Of a stretch of DNA of 64,000 bases, positions 11,303-47,790 are shown piece by piece. The DNA lies in the NCBI GenBank assembly GCA_028583405.1, contig JAPTMU010000280.1:150001-214000 (forward strand), read 5' to 3'. The notes under the pieces were generated by a model, which saw only the letters and a list, made by a program, of their open reading frames with translations, was not told the origin of the DNA and made no database searches. This DNA comes from Pogonophryne albipinna (Eukaryota > Chordata > Actinopteri > Perciformes > Artedidraconidae). How positions within the stretch are numbered: the first letter of the stretch is position 1; the number at the start of each line of letters is the position of its first letter. The position numbers were made by a program, and so were the translations under genes.

Positions 11303-13397
11303 TATTTCAGAGTTTATACAGTACCTTTTCGGTGTTTCAAAACGTACAATAACTTCTATTAGAGTAGGGGTATCTATTTACTCTGAACGTGTATTTTGAA
11401 TACCTAACGTCACGAGTCGAGACATATTACCCAATAGCCATGAAATAGTTTACAAAAGGATATTTTATAATGGGAGGACTGGAGCGTTTCCTCTTAAGGG
11501 TGTTTCAGACACAAATATAAATACTATTGAAACATACGATCTGTCTTCAGTCAATAAACATCGAGTACCAAGGCAATAAATGAGGATCTAACAATAACAA
11601 GGAAGAGATAAGATAATAAAAACGTGGACATCTCTTACATTTCTAAAGCACAAACTAACTTTACAATCTATCTTTCTGCCATGTCCTGCTTTTCTGGTTG
11701 TAAAAGTTGAGTTTTCTTGTGTTTTATTTGTCTTTGTTTACGTCTGAAACCTGATTTCTGAGTCCGCCTGTGGATCGTCTGTGAGCTGCATGCGACTGTA
11801 CTTCTGCTACAGACGGTTTTCCATAATAACAATCGGGGAGATGTGTGTCATGCTGGATGTTAACGGATGTTTACTCTTTATTTTCTATCGTTCAGCTATT
11901 TATTTTGTATGCTACAGTTGTATAGCACTCTTCTCCAAATGACAACGTGCTTTAAAACTTGAATTTTCTTGAATATTTTTATTTATTTGTGTAAACAGAA
12001 TTGTTTTGCTGCTCTTTTTATTTTGGGTGTTTTCCCCGTCATGCTGATTTGCCCTCTATGGCGACGTGTATTCTAACCTCAATGAGGGACTTGTACAGTG
12101 TTACGCTCCGCTCCCCCTGTTCACCTTAAAGAGACTGCCTCACTTCAAATTCAGTCTCTAAAACTGACAGACTAAAGAGGCAATTGTACAGCCTGTCCCC
12201 GAATGCATCACAGCTCCAAAGTGATATCTCTTCAACAGGGAAAGACTTGGACCAACATGATCGCCCATTTTCCGAGTGGTTCGGACTTTCGGGGCATTAA
12301 CTGGAGTTTTTTCACCAATTGTCTAATGTTATCAGCCTATTAAATGAGCATTATGATTGGTTATCAGTCTAATAAAAGTCATACAGTGCCTGCTTTACAA
12401 ACTGCTATGCTATACAATCAATTTGCAGCTGCTACGATGTAAAAGTGAAATGAAAATCGAATGAAACGCAACGAAAACAAGTTGTTTTGTTACGTAAAGG
12501 CGACAAACGTACAACTTCTTAATGTATAGTTCTTTAGATTTTAGGCCCAAAAACCACAACCTTTTTTCGGTTTAAAATGTCAACTTCTTTTAGTAGGCCT
12601 ATAGCCAAGAAAATCCTCTTTAGGTTTAGGTAGACGATAAATATTGAAGTTCTTAAGGAAACAAACTACAAGTATTGTTGTTTTATGCACAAAACTCCAA
12701 CGTCTTTGATTTGGGCGACAAAGCTACGTCTTCTTTTGGAAACTATCTAAATAACTGCAACTTCTTTAGGTTAGGGCGAAAAGAAAACTTGCTTCGGAAA
12801 GAATGATGATTTGGATTACAATAATTACGTGTGTTAAGTAAACTGAACATTGTAAACACAAACAAAACAGTTTGACACGGGAATCTAGGAGTTGTGTTAA
12901 AACAATCGATGATAAAACCTTCTAGTTGGTTTAGCCGGCTGATAACGCCTTTTTTTAATAGGCTGATAACATCAGTTCCAGTCTCGAATTAAGCTTTCCG
13001 ATTATTCCGACCCCACCTTAATGCACTGCAGATAAAAACGTGTCCTTGGTCTGCGTTTAACTGTTTGCCTTGTGGCTTTTAAATTAGCCTTTTCAGCCTC
13101 TACGGTGTCTTCTGGTGAGCTACATGTTTGTGTGATGATACACACCGTGTTGCTGTTTATTTATGTATTGTATGTATTTATTTATTTATTCCTATGTCTG
13201 TCTGTTGACGTTTGTTAATACATTGGTGTGAGACATGGAGGAGGGTTTTTAGGGTTATATAATGGGGGGTGGTTAATGGAAAAAGCTGTGATACTAACTA
13301 AGTGTTGCTCTCCTCGTATTGGACGCTGATATAATCTAAGACCACTGTATGTATAACTGCTTGTCGTGAAGATGATCTACGATGTTATGACAATAAA

Positions 13398-14640
13398 GAA
13401 TTAACACTATGGTTAAAATGCTGTAAAAGAGTCCAATCTGTTTTTGAAATATTTTATTTTCTATAGTTTTTTGTATATTTTAATTAGGAAAATTGGCATG
13501 TTTCTAAACTCATATGTCTAAATGTATTTATCAGAAGAAGACAATATATTCTAGAGGTTGTACGAAGGTTTACAGATTAAAAATATGCAATATAAAGACA
13601 TTAGTCCAATAAACTGTGTGTAAATGACACACAGAGATATATAACTGCTAATTTAAATATATAAATGATATATTAATATGTTAATTTGTTATAAATACTC
13701 TCTTCACAATTACAGAAGCTGTAAAAAATAAATATATTTGAGATTTTATTGAATAAATGTTTTTGTTTTCTTCTGTAATGACGCACCGTGGCCGCTAGTG
13801 GCGCTGTGGAGCTGTGTCCTCTCACTGCTGTTTCCCTCCTTTTACAAATCAACATGTGGAGGCATTCAAGTGCTTCTCAGAAACTCGGAATGTATAACAT
13901 CGGTGCAGCAACATGTGACTTCTCGCGCTAAATTAACCCTTTTTGCAGACAGGAATAATAACAAATGTAACTGTACGACACATATACCGTAATATAAAAA
14001 ACTAACTTTAAGACCGATTAAAGTGGAGGGATTATTATTATCTTAATATATGTATGAAATTAGCTTAAATATACACTTTAAAACACGTTGTGTAAAAAAC
14101 TGTATGTATTCCCACCCTCTATTAAATGAAGCCTACTTTGTCAATATGTGAAAACACGGTTTATTTTATTTACTTGTTGCGTCGTAAATGTTGATTTCTG
14201 ATATTTTCGAGGACAAATAAAAGCAGCGACCGAATGACCCACTTTTCAGACGCGCCACGCATTCACGTCAAGTTTCACAGGAAAGGGTTGAGAAGCACCG
14301 GAAGTACTTCCTTCAAAGTAAAATATACTTCATTGATCACAATTTGGGATCTATATATTTTTTTTGCTGCAGCACAGATACGACATGTGTATATGTAAAT
14401 AAACAACATGTATATATATTCTCAGTGAAACATTGCTATATTCAGAGCAGTATCTAAACATGATTAAACATACAGAATTAATTAAAATACTCTACTGTAA
14501 ACATAGTGAACTATAAATGAATAAAACAAGTCTGTAAGTAGATTTAATTGAATGCATTCCCTTTAAAACGTGGTCTTTAATTGTTGTCTCTGTTTACGGC
14601 GGGGCGAATAAAGGAAATCTGACTCCTTCCGTTTTATTTT
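13398..14640. other. Intergenic, AT-rich
   Basis: No coding exon was recognised between the last endophilin poly(A) signal and the anp32 start region. Only short chance frames occur. One CCGGAAGT (ETS-type) word is at 14298-14305. Confidence 0.6.
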
Positions 14641-14784
14641 TGAAGGCCCAACCGGAAGTGCTGCGTGTTTTTGCGCCATCTAGCTTCACGCTGGTTTCCG
14701 CGTGTTGATACTGAAGAGGATCCGAAGAGAAACAAGTTTTGTCGCATCGCTAGAGACCCAAACTCAGGCCAAAACCAGAGGAAC
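14640..14784 (+). promoter_or_regulatory. anp32 5' UTR / probable TATA-less promoter
   Basis: The 145 bp before the ATG at 14785 are locally GC-richer and carry ACCGGAAGTG (14651-14660), a strong ETS/GABP-type word common in housekeeping promoters. No TATA box was seen. The transcription start was not determined. Confidence 0.45.
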
Positions 14785-24712
<9,928 letters not shown>

Positions 24713-26202
24713 GGACCCTGAAAAGACCCCAAAAAAACCTCTGACCTCTGGCCCGGTGACCCCTCCCCCTTCCATGACCTCCCCCTCCCCCCCCGGGGTG
24801 TGTCCCATTTCCCACGCCCTCGTTATCCTGCAGACCGAAATTCCGTTAATTCATCAAAAGGACCTCGTTCTCCTTTTTTTTTGATTTTGCAAAAAAAGTC
24901 AGGATTCACAATCTTCAGGCTTTTTTAATTCCTGCTATCATCAGATCTCTAAATATTCCTTTACAGCTCAAACAAATGTATTTTTATGCACATTTCTGAG
25001 TTTCAAATTCACAAAACAAACCAAAAATCAAACTGAAGATCATGTTTTTCATCGAGTTAATATCCGATTATCTCGTTTCAGTGTTTTGTCCATAAAATAT
25101 TAGAAATGCATTCTTCCTCAGAGAACTTAGACGTCATATTTTATAAACCAAAACATGATATTATCATTTAGGAGACAAAAAAGCAGAAATTCTCACATGT
25201 ATGATGCTAGAAACTGAGGATTTGGGCATTTCTGTTTGGAAAATGACTGAAATTAATCTGGCACTAATCGCCCTTAAATACTCCAGCGACAGAAAGAGTT
25301 AATTAAACAACGATTATTCTTGCATGAAGACCAACTGAGGAAGAGTTCCTTTCACAAAGCCAATTAAACTAAGTTGTTCATTTGTGTTAAAATTGAGCTT
25401 TTTGTGAATTTCCCTCAAATTTTAAAACTCAAAACGTGCCATTTTTCTGCATCAATAAGGGCTGATTTGGGGCATTTATTACACAAAACCAGATTTATTT
25501 TTGAGTTTCAGGACATAGAAGACCTGGTGTTTTTGTTCCTGAAAACTGAGGGCAAATAATGTGGACATTTAAAACGGTAAAGTCCTGCTGCGTCTCCAAG
25601 TGAAAGCAATGGAAACAAATTTTTTCTTGAGTTTTTTTCTGTGATCTAAACGTGAGCTTCAGTTCCCTTCTTATTTCCTAGATCATAAATATCTATCGTG
25701 TCACAAAAGTTGTAAAAATCTTTTTTTATTTGTGTATTTCTTTTTGTCAAAATCAATAATTTCGTGCAAAAAAAAAAGCTTTAATTCTGTGTGGACGGAA
25801 ACGAGGGCTCGTGGGACGCAAAAGCCAAATCCCTCTTTCCTCCGTATTTTCTCCCCCTTCCTAAAAAACCCTCCCTCTTCCTCCCCCGAGGCCGAGTCGC
25901 TCAGGGCAAACTGTGTTCTCTCTTTTTTGCCAACAGAGCTTTTTAAAAGAAATATTTTTTCAGAGAAATTGTTTTTTTGTTTAATTTTTCGTATGGTTGT
26001 CTGGGGACACTCTCTTTGTCTCTCTCTCCCCCCCATCTTCCTCGTCTTCATCTCTCCCCCAATTTATGCCTCCTTCCTCCGTCGAGAGATCCTTGACACT
26101 TACACTGACTAGTTGACGTGTTTTCTTTTTTTTTTTTACTTTCTGTAAGTTAAAGGAAAAACAAACAAAAAAAAAACACACAAAAAGGACTTTGTAAATA
26201 AA
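24713..26202 (+). other. anp32 3' UTR
   Basis: AT-rich sequence after the TAA with no further exon. AATAAA is at 26197-26202, followed by T-rich sequence, and marks a likely cleavage region about 1.5 kb after the stop. Confidence 0.6.
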
Positions 26203-27174
26203 ATCTTAACATTTTGCTCCTGGCGTCTCCTCTCGTGCGTTTTGTCTCTAACGCCATTTTATTTCACAGGTTTCTCATTCAAAATGTTTGCTTTAGACAT
26301 TTTGTAAGAAGGTCTGCAGTATAGATATTTAAAAAATATTTGGAAAATCCGTGTCCTTATAGTTTGTCCACCAGAGGGCGACAATATACATTTTCAGATA
26401 TTGGTATTATAACAATATTTTGTAGACATCTTCACGTAGTTAACATTGCGATATGTTAAATGAATGGTTATTTCTAAAATACATCTGCTTGCAAGATCCT
26501 CTGAGACATAAATTAGGGGAAAATATAAATATATAATTAAAACGAGTTGCAGTTACATAGTTTGTCCACCAGATGGCGATGACACTTTTCTTTCAGAAAC
26601 TGGTATAAATACTTTTTGTAAAAAATTATATTTTGTAGAAATGTTTCACGTATGTTGACATTGCGATTGTTAGTCTGAGCAAAGTTCTTAATTCTCAGTA
26701 TCTTTCTACCTATGCTTAAAATGTGAATTCTAAAATACATCAGAGTACAATATCCTCCACCAGAGGGCGATATCATTTAAAATAAAATGTTTTAATATTG
26801 TATTCTAATCCAGGGTTATTGTGCATACATTAAACATTTGTATTTTTAGAGTTAAGGATTATTCATTATTATGGTATTTATGTTAAAATGTGCTAAAAGA
26901 TGCTAAATACAGTTTTATTAGTCAGATAATCTACATATTTTTTCTCACGGTCAACTTTTATATTTTCACTCTTTAGTTCGATTGTATCTTATATTTTTAG
27001 ATTGTATAATTGTTTATTTTCTATTCTTTTTATAATCTTCTAATTATGTGAAATAATTTGTTTTAACTGCTACTGCCAGAATATATTATCTTAGAAGGGC
27101 TGGAAAATAATAACCAGGTTAAAATGTCTGTGTTTTTCAGTTTATTTGTTGTAAATGTTGAATTGTTTGTTGGT
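26203..27174. other. Convergent intergenic region anp32 / coro2a
   Basis: There are no coding exons. Three CCACCAGA(G/T)GGCG words (near 26369, 26569 and 26758) are core-like CTCF words on a tail-to-tail boundary. The complement of AATAAA at 27141-27146 lies about 30 bp past the coronin stop on the - strand. Confidence 0.5.
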
Positions 27175-40604
<13,430 letters not shown>

Positions 40605-40675
40605 CTGCAGACAAACTGTTAATATATTTTCAAGATGGTAGTGAAAGAGCGACGGCTGAGTCCTGACTTCTGACA

Positions 40676-40836
<161 letters not shown>

Positions 40837-40928
40837 TCCTTGACGTCTCGCCTCAACTTCCTAATTAGCTTAGCTGTTTATGCACGGCTGCACGTGCACA
40901 AACAAAACTTTACATCCGATACTGCTAT

Positions 40929-41951
<1,023 letters not shown>

Positions 41952-44269
41952 TTAGCAAAACAGTATACAAAAAATGTACGAACATATCAGACAAGAGGTC
42001 AAAGAAGTAGCTGATGACTTGGTTTGGTGTTCGGAAATGTTATTTTCGGAATCAGAAATGTCAGGAATGAGGGCCGTTGGTGTCCGGTTGGTTGTATTGG
42101 TTTGGGGTTCAGTAGTTTCAGGAATAAAGGGTGTTGGTGTCTGGTTGGTTGAGTTGGTTTGGGGTTCAGAAGTTGCAGGAATAGTTGGCGTAGGGTTGGT
42201 TGTGTTAATTTGGGGTTCGGAACTTGAAGGAATAGTTGTGGTTGATTTTGGATTGGTTGAGTTCGTTTTGGGTTCAGAAGTAGCAGGAATAGTTGGCATT
42301 GGGTTGGTTGTGTTGGTTTGGAGTTTGGAAGTTGCAGGAATAGTTGGGGTTGATGTTGTAGTGGTGAAGTTAGTTTGGGGTTTGGAAGTAGCAGGAATAG
42401 TTGGGGTAGATTTTGGATTGGTGGAGTTAGTTCTGGTTTGGGAAGTTGTTCCGGTTGATGTTTCTATAGTTGTAGGTTTAGTGGCAAAACTGGGGATAGC
42501 AGCAGTTAAAGGAATTCTTGTTGTGGTAGCTACATGGCCAGATTTAGTGGCATTTTGAGAAGTAGCAGGAACTGTTGTATGCAAATTACCACCACCTCCT
42601 CCTCCTAAAGCACCAATTCCTAAAGCGCCAATTCCTAAAGCACCTCTTAAAGCACCTCCCTCTCCACCATCTCCTCCTTTACCACCCTTGTTATCATCAG
42701 GTTTGTCTTTCTTTTTCTTTGTAGTTGTCGTTGTTGTTGTTATTGCTGTTGTTGTTGTTGTTGTGGGGGCGGTGGTGGTGGTTGTTGTTGTGGTTGTTGG
42801 GACTGTTGTTGTTTTGTCTGTAGTTGTAGATAAAGTGGTGCTCAAGGTGGTAGAGAAGGTGGAAGAGGGAAAGCTAGTTGTGGCAGTGGGAGGGGCAGAT
42901 GTGGTTGAAGTTCGGGGAAGACATTGGCAAATGACTTTATATCGGTTCTGGTCCAGGATCGTCCCGTCCTGCAAGATTCGGGGGACATTTGGTGTTTTTT
43001 CTAGAAGAAGAAACCCAGGACAGTCATCCATTGAATTCACCACTTCAGTTAGTGTGGGATGGATGGACAGGAGGATGGTGGCAAAGGGCAGGAGACTCCA
43101 TCTTTTTAGGGTCACATACTGTGTATTTTTTGGGAGGGGAAAGAACAATGCATTATCAAACATTAGAGTTTGAGATACCAGTTCAAACCAGACCTTTTTG
43201 TTGAGGAATCATAATGTTATCTTATAGAGTGGATGACGTATTCACCAGTGGGGTATTTACTGATTTGACTGATAAAAACCTCTTGAGCTTATTTTAGGAG
43301 TCATTAGCTGGGTTTCAACTCATTACTTTACACACTGGTTAATGATTCCCAAGTTACACTTTTGTTGTTCGGCATTGTGTACACACAAAGATAATCAGGC
43401 TTTATTTCCTGGACGAATACCAGCAATAAATCTGGGATAGATTTCCTTTAGAAAAACTGCTTGTAGATTCGTCATGAAGCAGTAATAAAATAAAATACTC
43501 CCTAAAAGTCCTGTTTTAGGAACTTTACTTGAGAAAAAGTACAGAAGCATTGTCAGCAAAAGCTACTTAAAGTATTTTCAGTAAAAGTTTGCAGAATCAC
43601 CCGTTTCGCATCAACATGGGAGCAGCATCGTCTTGATAATTCAAGTTATTTCGTGTATTCAGATTTACAAGAAATGTAACAATATACACTTAGACTTGCC
43701 GTAACTTTCATATCATTTGTATTCGAGATAAAATTACAGCGTTTATATTTTGCAGAACTATAATCATTTAATTTAGTTATTTTTACGTTTGTAAAATCGC
43801 ATTAATCACGGAAAACATTGGATTGTGTCTGGATTTTAGTTTGTCTTTGATAATTGTACTTATATGAGATATTACGATTATTTTCATAAAACCTTTTAAA
43901 TAAAACATTTAATAAAATTCATTTAACTTTCACTTTATTTTACTTACAATTACAGTGTTTAGGTTTTGCTGAACTATAATTATTTATTTTTTGGAATATT
44001 TTATTAGAAAACATATTTAAACCTAAATTAAGGATATAATATTTTTGATTATATTTATTTATCTTTAGTTCAGAGGAAATGTGTTATGTGAGTACAAACT
44101 GAAAATTATATTAAAAAAAGACATTTAAGACTTTGGGTAAACTGTGATGCCCATTTCTCATCTGCAATTCTCTACATTTTAAAAGTAATCCATTAAGTGA
44201 GAAGATAATCCAGAGATGAACAAATTCAGGAATAATCCTTATAAAGCTTTAAAAAGAAACACTTACCAT
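41952..44269 (-). CDS. ENDOD1-like N-terminus fused to a Thr-rich mucin-like tail (novel)
   Basis: Two coding exons are inferred. Exon 1 supplies only the ATG (44267-44269), directly followed by donor GTAAGT. Exon 2 runs from 43118, after acceptor TACACAG, to the stop at 41952. The joined product is 389 residues. Residues 1-26 (MYVTLKRWSLLPFATILL...) form a signal peptide. Residues about 33-66 carry a lone Cys, then TPNVPRIL and ILDQNRYKVICQ, the opening of fish ENDOD1-like secreted nucleases. The nuclease core that should follow (ending YDT--IPVFSAY in the family) is absent. Instead there is a Thr-rich run (about 68-134), a KKKKDK cluster, a Gly-rich block, then repeats like NPTPTIPATSEPQTN with many N-x-T sites. 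The end SCLICSYIFCILFC is hydrophobic, as in a GPI signal. Open frame over 1.2 kb argues for a working gene, but it may be a degraded copy. Confidence 0.65.
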
Positions 44270-44440
44270 CTTGGATCAGAGCTTCATGAACTCTGCTGAA
44301 ACTGAATGAACTCAGAGAGTCTGAAGGAAGGTACATGTCCCTGGAGGTGTGGCTACAGAAATCTATAATAATCTCCATCATCGGGAACTTTCCATGGATG
44401 TGTTTTTGTTCAATATCAGTCCAATATTTATACAGGACGG
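44267..44440 (-). promoter_or_regulatory. First exon and possible TATA promoter of the mucin-like gene
   Basis: Upstream of the ATG on the - strand, the 5' UTR runs through GAACTCAGAGAGTC-type sequence. TATAAATA (complement at 44426-44433) is about 160 bp from the ATG and could be the core promoter. The start site is not known. Confidence 0.35.
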
Positions 44441-44978
44441 TGCGTTGAACGGTCCTTTACTTCCTTTACAGAATATTTGTACATTGCCTATGAAAAAAGA
44501 AACTACAAATCAACATGAGCAGTGTTTTATTTCATGGACACAACTTCAGTTTAAAGACATTTATAGACAGGATGACGCAAAGTAGTCGCCTGCAAATATT
44601 TTGCATCAAATCTATTCATGCCGGCAGCGAAGCAAATTTAAAAAGACTATAAGTATTGATGTGTTAATTTATTATACATGAATGGATAAACAAACGTGAT
44701 TGGTGGAGAATTATGAGTGAGTGGTCGATCCACTTCATCTGATGTGTCAGTTCTAGACGATGTAAGCACCGTAGAGTGGTGCAGGGATGTCGTTTTCTGT
44801 AGTCCGACCCTGAAGGCAGCATCTCATGGTTCAATGGGATTTTCTATTGGATTTTCGAATTATGGTAGAAAATAATCTTTGTTTCAAACAAACGTTTATG
44901 ATACTGACACGTTTAGTTCAGAAGGATAATCTCCACATGTTAACACCACTTTATGATTTCTGAAGTAAAAATCTAACG

Positions 44979-45626
44979 CTATAAAGGAACCACAGCACGG
45001 TCACATGACTTCACGTCACCACCGCTAAGCTAAAGGTGGCTAATGTTAGGCTATAAAGGAACTACAGCACGGTCACATGACTTCACGTCACCACCGCTAA
45101 GCTAAAGGCGGCTAATGTTGGGCTATAAATGAACTACAGCACGGTCACATGACTTCAAGTCACCACTGCTAAGCTAAAGGTGGCTAATGTTGGGCTATAA
45201 AGGAACTACAGCACGGTCACATGACTTCACGTCACCACCGCTAAGCTAAAGGCGGCTAATGTTGGGCTATAAATGAACTACAGCACGGTCACATGACTTC
45301 ACGTCACCACCGCTAAGCTAAAGGCGGCTAATGTTGGGCTATAAAGGAACTACAGCACGGTCACATGACTTCACGTCACCACCGCTAAGCTAAAAGCGGC
45401 TAATGTTGGGCTATAAATGAACTACAGCACGGTCACATGACTTCACGTCACCACCGCTAAGCTAAAGGCAGCTAAAGTTGGGCTATAAAGGAACTACAGC
45501 ACAGTCACATGACTTCACGTCACCACCGCTAAGCTAAAGGCAGCTAATGTTGGGCTATAAAGGAACTACAGCACGGTCACATGACTTCACGTCACCACCG
45601 CTAAGCTAAAGGCGGCTAATGTTGGG
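44979..45626. repeat. 72-bp minisatellite, nine copies
   Basis: Nine copies of the 72-bp unit seen at 6507-6996, in the same orientation. Both arrays are followed by TGATGAC(C/G)TTTAGTC, so the homology extends past the array edge. Every unit carries GTCACATGAC or a one-base variant. Confidence 0.96.
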
Positions 45627-45674
45627 TGTGATGACGTTTAGTCACATTTTATTTATGTATTTTCTGGTCCTTAC

Positions 45675-45787
45675 ATCATGACCTTGGCCTCCTCGATGAA
45701 GTCCTCCTCCAACATGGCTCCCTCTCTGATGGCCTTGATGGCCACTCAGTGTTGATGCCTCCACTTCCCCAGCCTCACCAGCCCAAA
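45675..45787 (-). pseudogene. Tec-family tyrosine kinase exon fragment, with stop
   Basis: On the - strand the frame reads FGLVRLGKWRHQH, stop (TGA), VAIKAIREGAMLEEDFIEEA and KVM, then a GTAAGG donor at 45674-45671. This is the start of a TEC/ITK/BTK kinase domain: end of the glycine loop, VAIK with the ATP lysine, and the alphaC helix with its glutamate. The next exon (K-HP-LVQLYGVC) was not found downstream. The TGA replaces a residue before VAIK, and the 5' edge is cut by a MITE at 45788. It is a single-exon relic, or a piece of a broken tec/itk duplicate. Confidence 0.8.
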
Positions 45788-46238
45788 CATAGATATATAT
45801 ATATAAAGGCTAGATGACTCACCCGCGCTGCTGGCCAATGGAGATCAACGTTGCCACATGGCGGCCATCTTGCCACAGGCAGCTCGCTCAAACATTATGG
45901 TGCACTATTGAAATAACCATAGCTTGCTCAATTTTCAACCAAAAAAACCCAAAGTTCAAACGGTTTGGTTTGTTATAAACATCAAAGATGTAGTTATAAT
46001 ACTGTATACTTTTTTTTTTCAACATGTCCAAGCATCCTGTATCATAGCCATGCTAATAACGTTTATAATAAACCAAACCGTTTGCAAGATTTCAGCGAGT
46101 TAAGAGTATTTTTGTGCAGATCACTCACCTTACAACAGCTACCAGAGTAATTGTTGACTGTGGCAAGATGGCCACCAGTGAGCTACGCTGGCGACTCCCC
46201 CTTGAGCCATCTAGCCTTTATATATATATATATCTATG
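45788..46238. mobile_element. hAT-type MITE with 8-bp target duplication
   Basis: The ends CATAGATATATATATATAAA and TTTATATATATATATCTATG are inverted, with GGCTAGATG/CATCTAGCC just inside. AGCCCAAA flanks both sides (45780-45787 and 46239-46246), an 8-bp duplication as made by hAT elements. A second inverted pair inside (CAAACGGTTTGGTTTGTTAT and its complement) makes it strongly palindromic. No ORF. Confidence 0.9.
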
Positions 46239-46246
46239 AGCCCAAA

Positions 46247-47109
46247 CAGCAGCTAGTGAATACATGCAATGGCGCAAGCTTAAGTTTCACTGTCGATTGC
46301 ATGAAATAGCCCAGCGCAACACCTTTGTCACACATGTTGCCACTTGTTTGTACCATTTTCAGGTGATTTGTAATCTGTTCTAGAAAAACAATGTGTTTTT
46401 TATGATTTCAAGAAGCGTATAAAACAAACAATGGATGTATTTTATGAACATGTATCCATGCTGGAAGTAGATCTAGATGTTTTAGGAGTGAGATAGAGAT
46501 TATTATCTAATATATGCATCCGATGAAGCATTGCATGAAGTCTGTTCATGAATCAGAGGCTGTTGTTGGGGCTGCATTAACGTTTTTTTATTTTTGTTTT
46601 GTAGGCAGACCATGCAGGCCAGCCCGATGGTCACCAAGGTTCATGTTTTAATAGCATTTTTACCAGAAAAGCCCACGCGAGCCTCACATGTGAAAAAATG
46701 GCTTACACCTCAGACAGTTAAACTTGGGCATGCAACCATAGTTTTACTGTATTTTGTTTTGAAAATCTACAGCGGAGGTTTGTTTCGTACTCATAGAAAG
46801 TATATATAAATGGACGTAGTGTCCGTGACGTGCTTTTTATTCCAAATATGTTTTATTAACTTTTGGTTCACATTTCAATAAATTGTATTTGTATTTGCTC
46901 CTTTTGTCCATTAGTCTTACTGAAAATGTTAGATTACACATTCACATCTGACTGAAGATTGGCCCCATTTATTTGTGACGTTGCAAACTCTGCGGTACAA
47001 GGCACAGGTGATGTGAAGCTCATAAAGCGAGGCAAATAGAAATAATCAGCTGATGGAGTGTAGATGTGGAAATAGGTGCATTCGATCAGCTGACTGTGTT
47101 TTTCGCCAC
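46247..47109. other. Unassigned region
   Basis: No recognised gene or repeat. One 71-codon frame (46594-46809) has no family motif and is probably chance. Confidence 0.4.
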
Positions 47110-47111
47110 AC

Positions 47112-47790
47112 TTTATAACATTACATTACATTACATTGCATTTAGCTGACGCTTTTATCCAAAGCGACTTACAATAAGTGCGTTCGACCAACAAAATACA
47201 AACTTGAAGAAAACAGAATCATAAAGTACATCAGGTTTCATAGAGCAAAAACATTTCAAGTGCTACTCAACTGGCTTTAGGTAAGCCAGCTCTTTATTAG
47301 TATATAAGTGCTTTGTTAGTAATTCTATCGCTCGAAGTGGAGTCGAAAGAGATGAGTTTTCAGTCTGCGCCGGAAGGTGTGTAAGTTATCTGCTGTCCTG
47401 ATGTCAATGGGGAGCTCATTCCACCATCTTGGAGCCAGGATAGCAAACCCACGTGTTTCTGCTGATGGGAACTTGGGTCCCCCTCGCAGTGAGGGTGCAG
47501 CGAGCCGTTTGGTTGATGCAGAGCGGAGTGCACGTGCTGGGGTGTACGGTTTAACCATGTCCTGGATGTAGGAAGGGCCAGATCCATTCGCAGCATGGTA
47601 CGCAAGTACCAGTGTCTTGAAGTGGATTCTAGCAGTTACTGGAAGCCAGTGGAGGGAGCGGAGGAGCGGAGTGGTGTGGGAGAATTTAAGAAGGTTGAAG
47701 ACCAGACAAGCCGCTGCATTCTGGATGAGCTGCAGAGGTCGGATGGCACATGCAGGTAGACCAGGCAGGAGGGAGTTGCAGTAGTCAATG
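47112..47790 (-). mobile_element. Non-LTR retrotransposon 3' fragment
   Basis: On the - strand a 77-residue frame (47325-47558) reads RGFAILAPRWWNELPIDIRT and ends FRRRLKTHLFRLHF, the usual end of fish LINE ORF2. It is followed by the well-known tail TAAGTCGCTTTGGATAAAAG, CGTCAGCTAAATGCAATGTA and (ATGTA)n at 47112-47165. It is truncated at 5'. Confidence 0.85.

Larger units (their letters stand above)
7301..13397 (+). other. Endophilin 3' flank / possible long 3' UTR
   Basis: There are no coding exons after the stop at 7300. AATAAA signals occur at 8258-8263 and 13392-13397, so the 3' UTR may be about 1 kb or up to 6 kb. The stretch is AT-rich. It contains a 370-bp direct duplication (7871-8240 and 10928-11302) and a TIR element at 9205-9983. 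Nothing else was recognised in it. Confidence 0.5.

Noticed and set aside
41974..42558. 194-codon + strand ORF over the mucin-like gene
   Set aside because: Val/Gly-rich antisense shadow of the Thr/Pro-rich frame; no motif, and the - strand has the signal peptide and splice sites.
42688..43173. 161-codon + strand ORF with poly-Val
   Set aside because: Antisense of the poly-Thr run; no independent support.
46594..46809. 71-codon ORF
   Set aside because: No recognised motif, ordinary length for chance in 64 kb, no splice or promoter signal.
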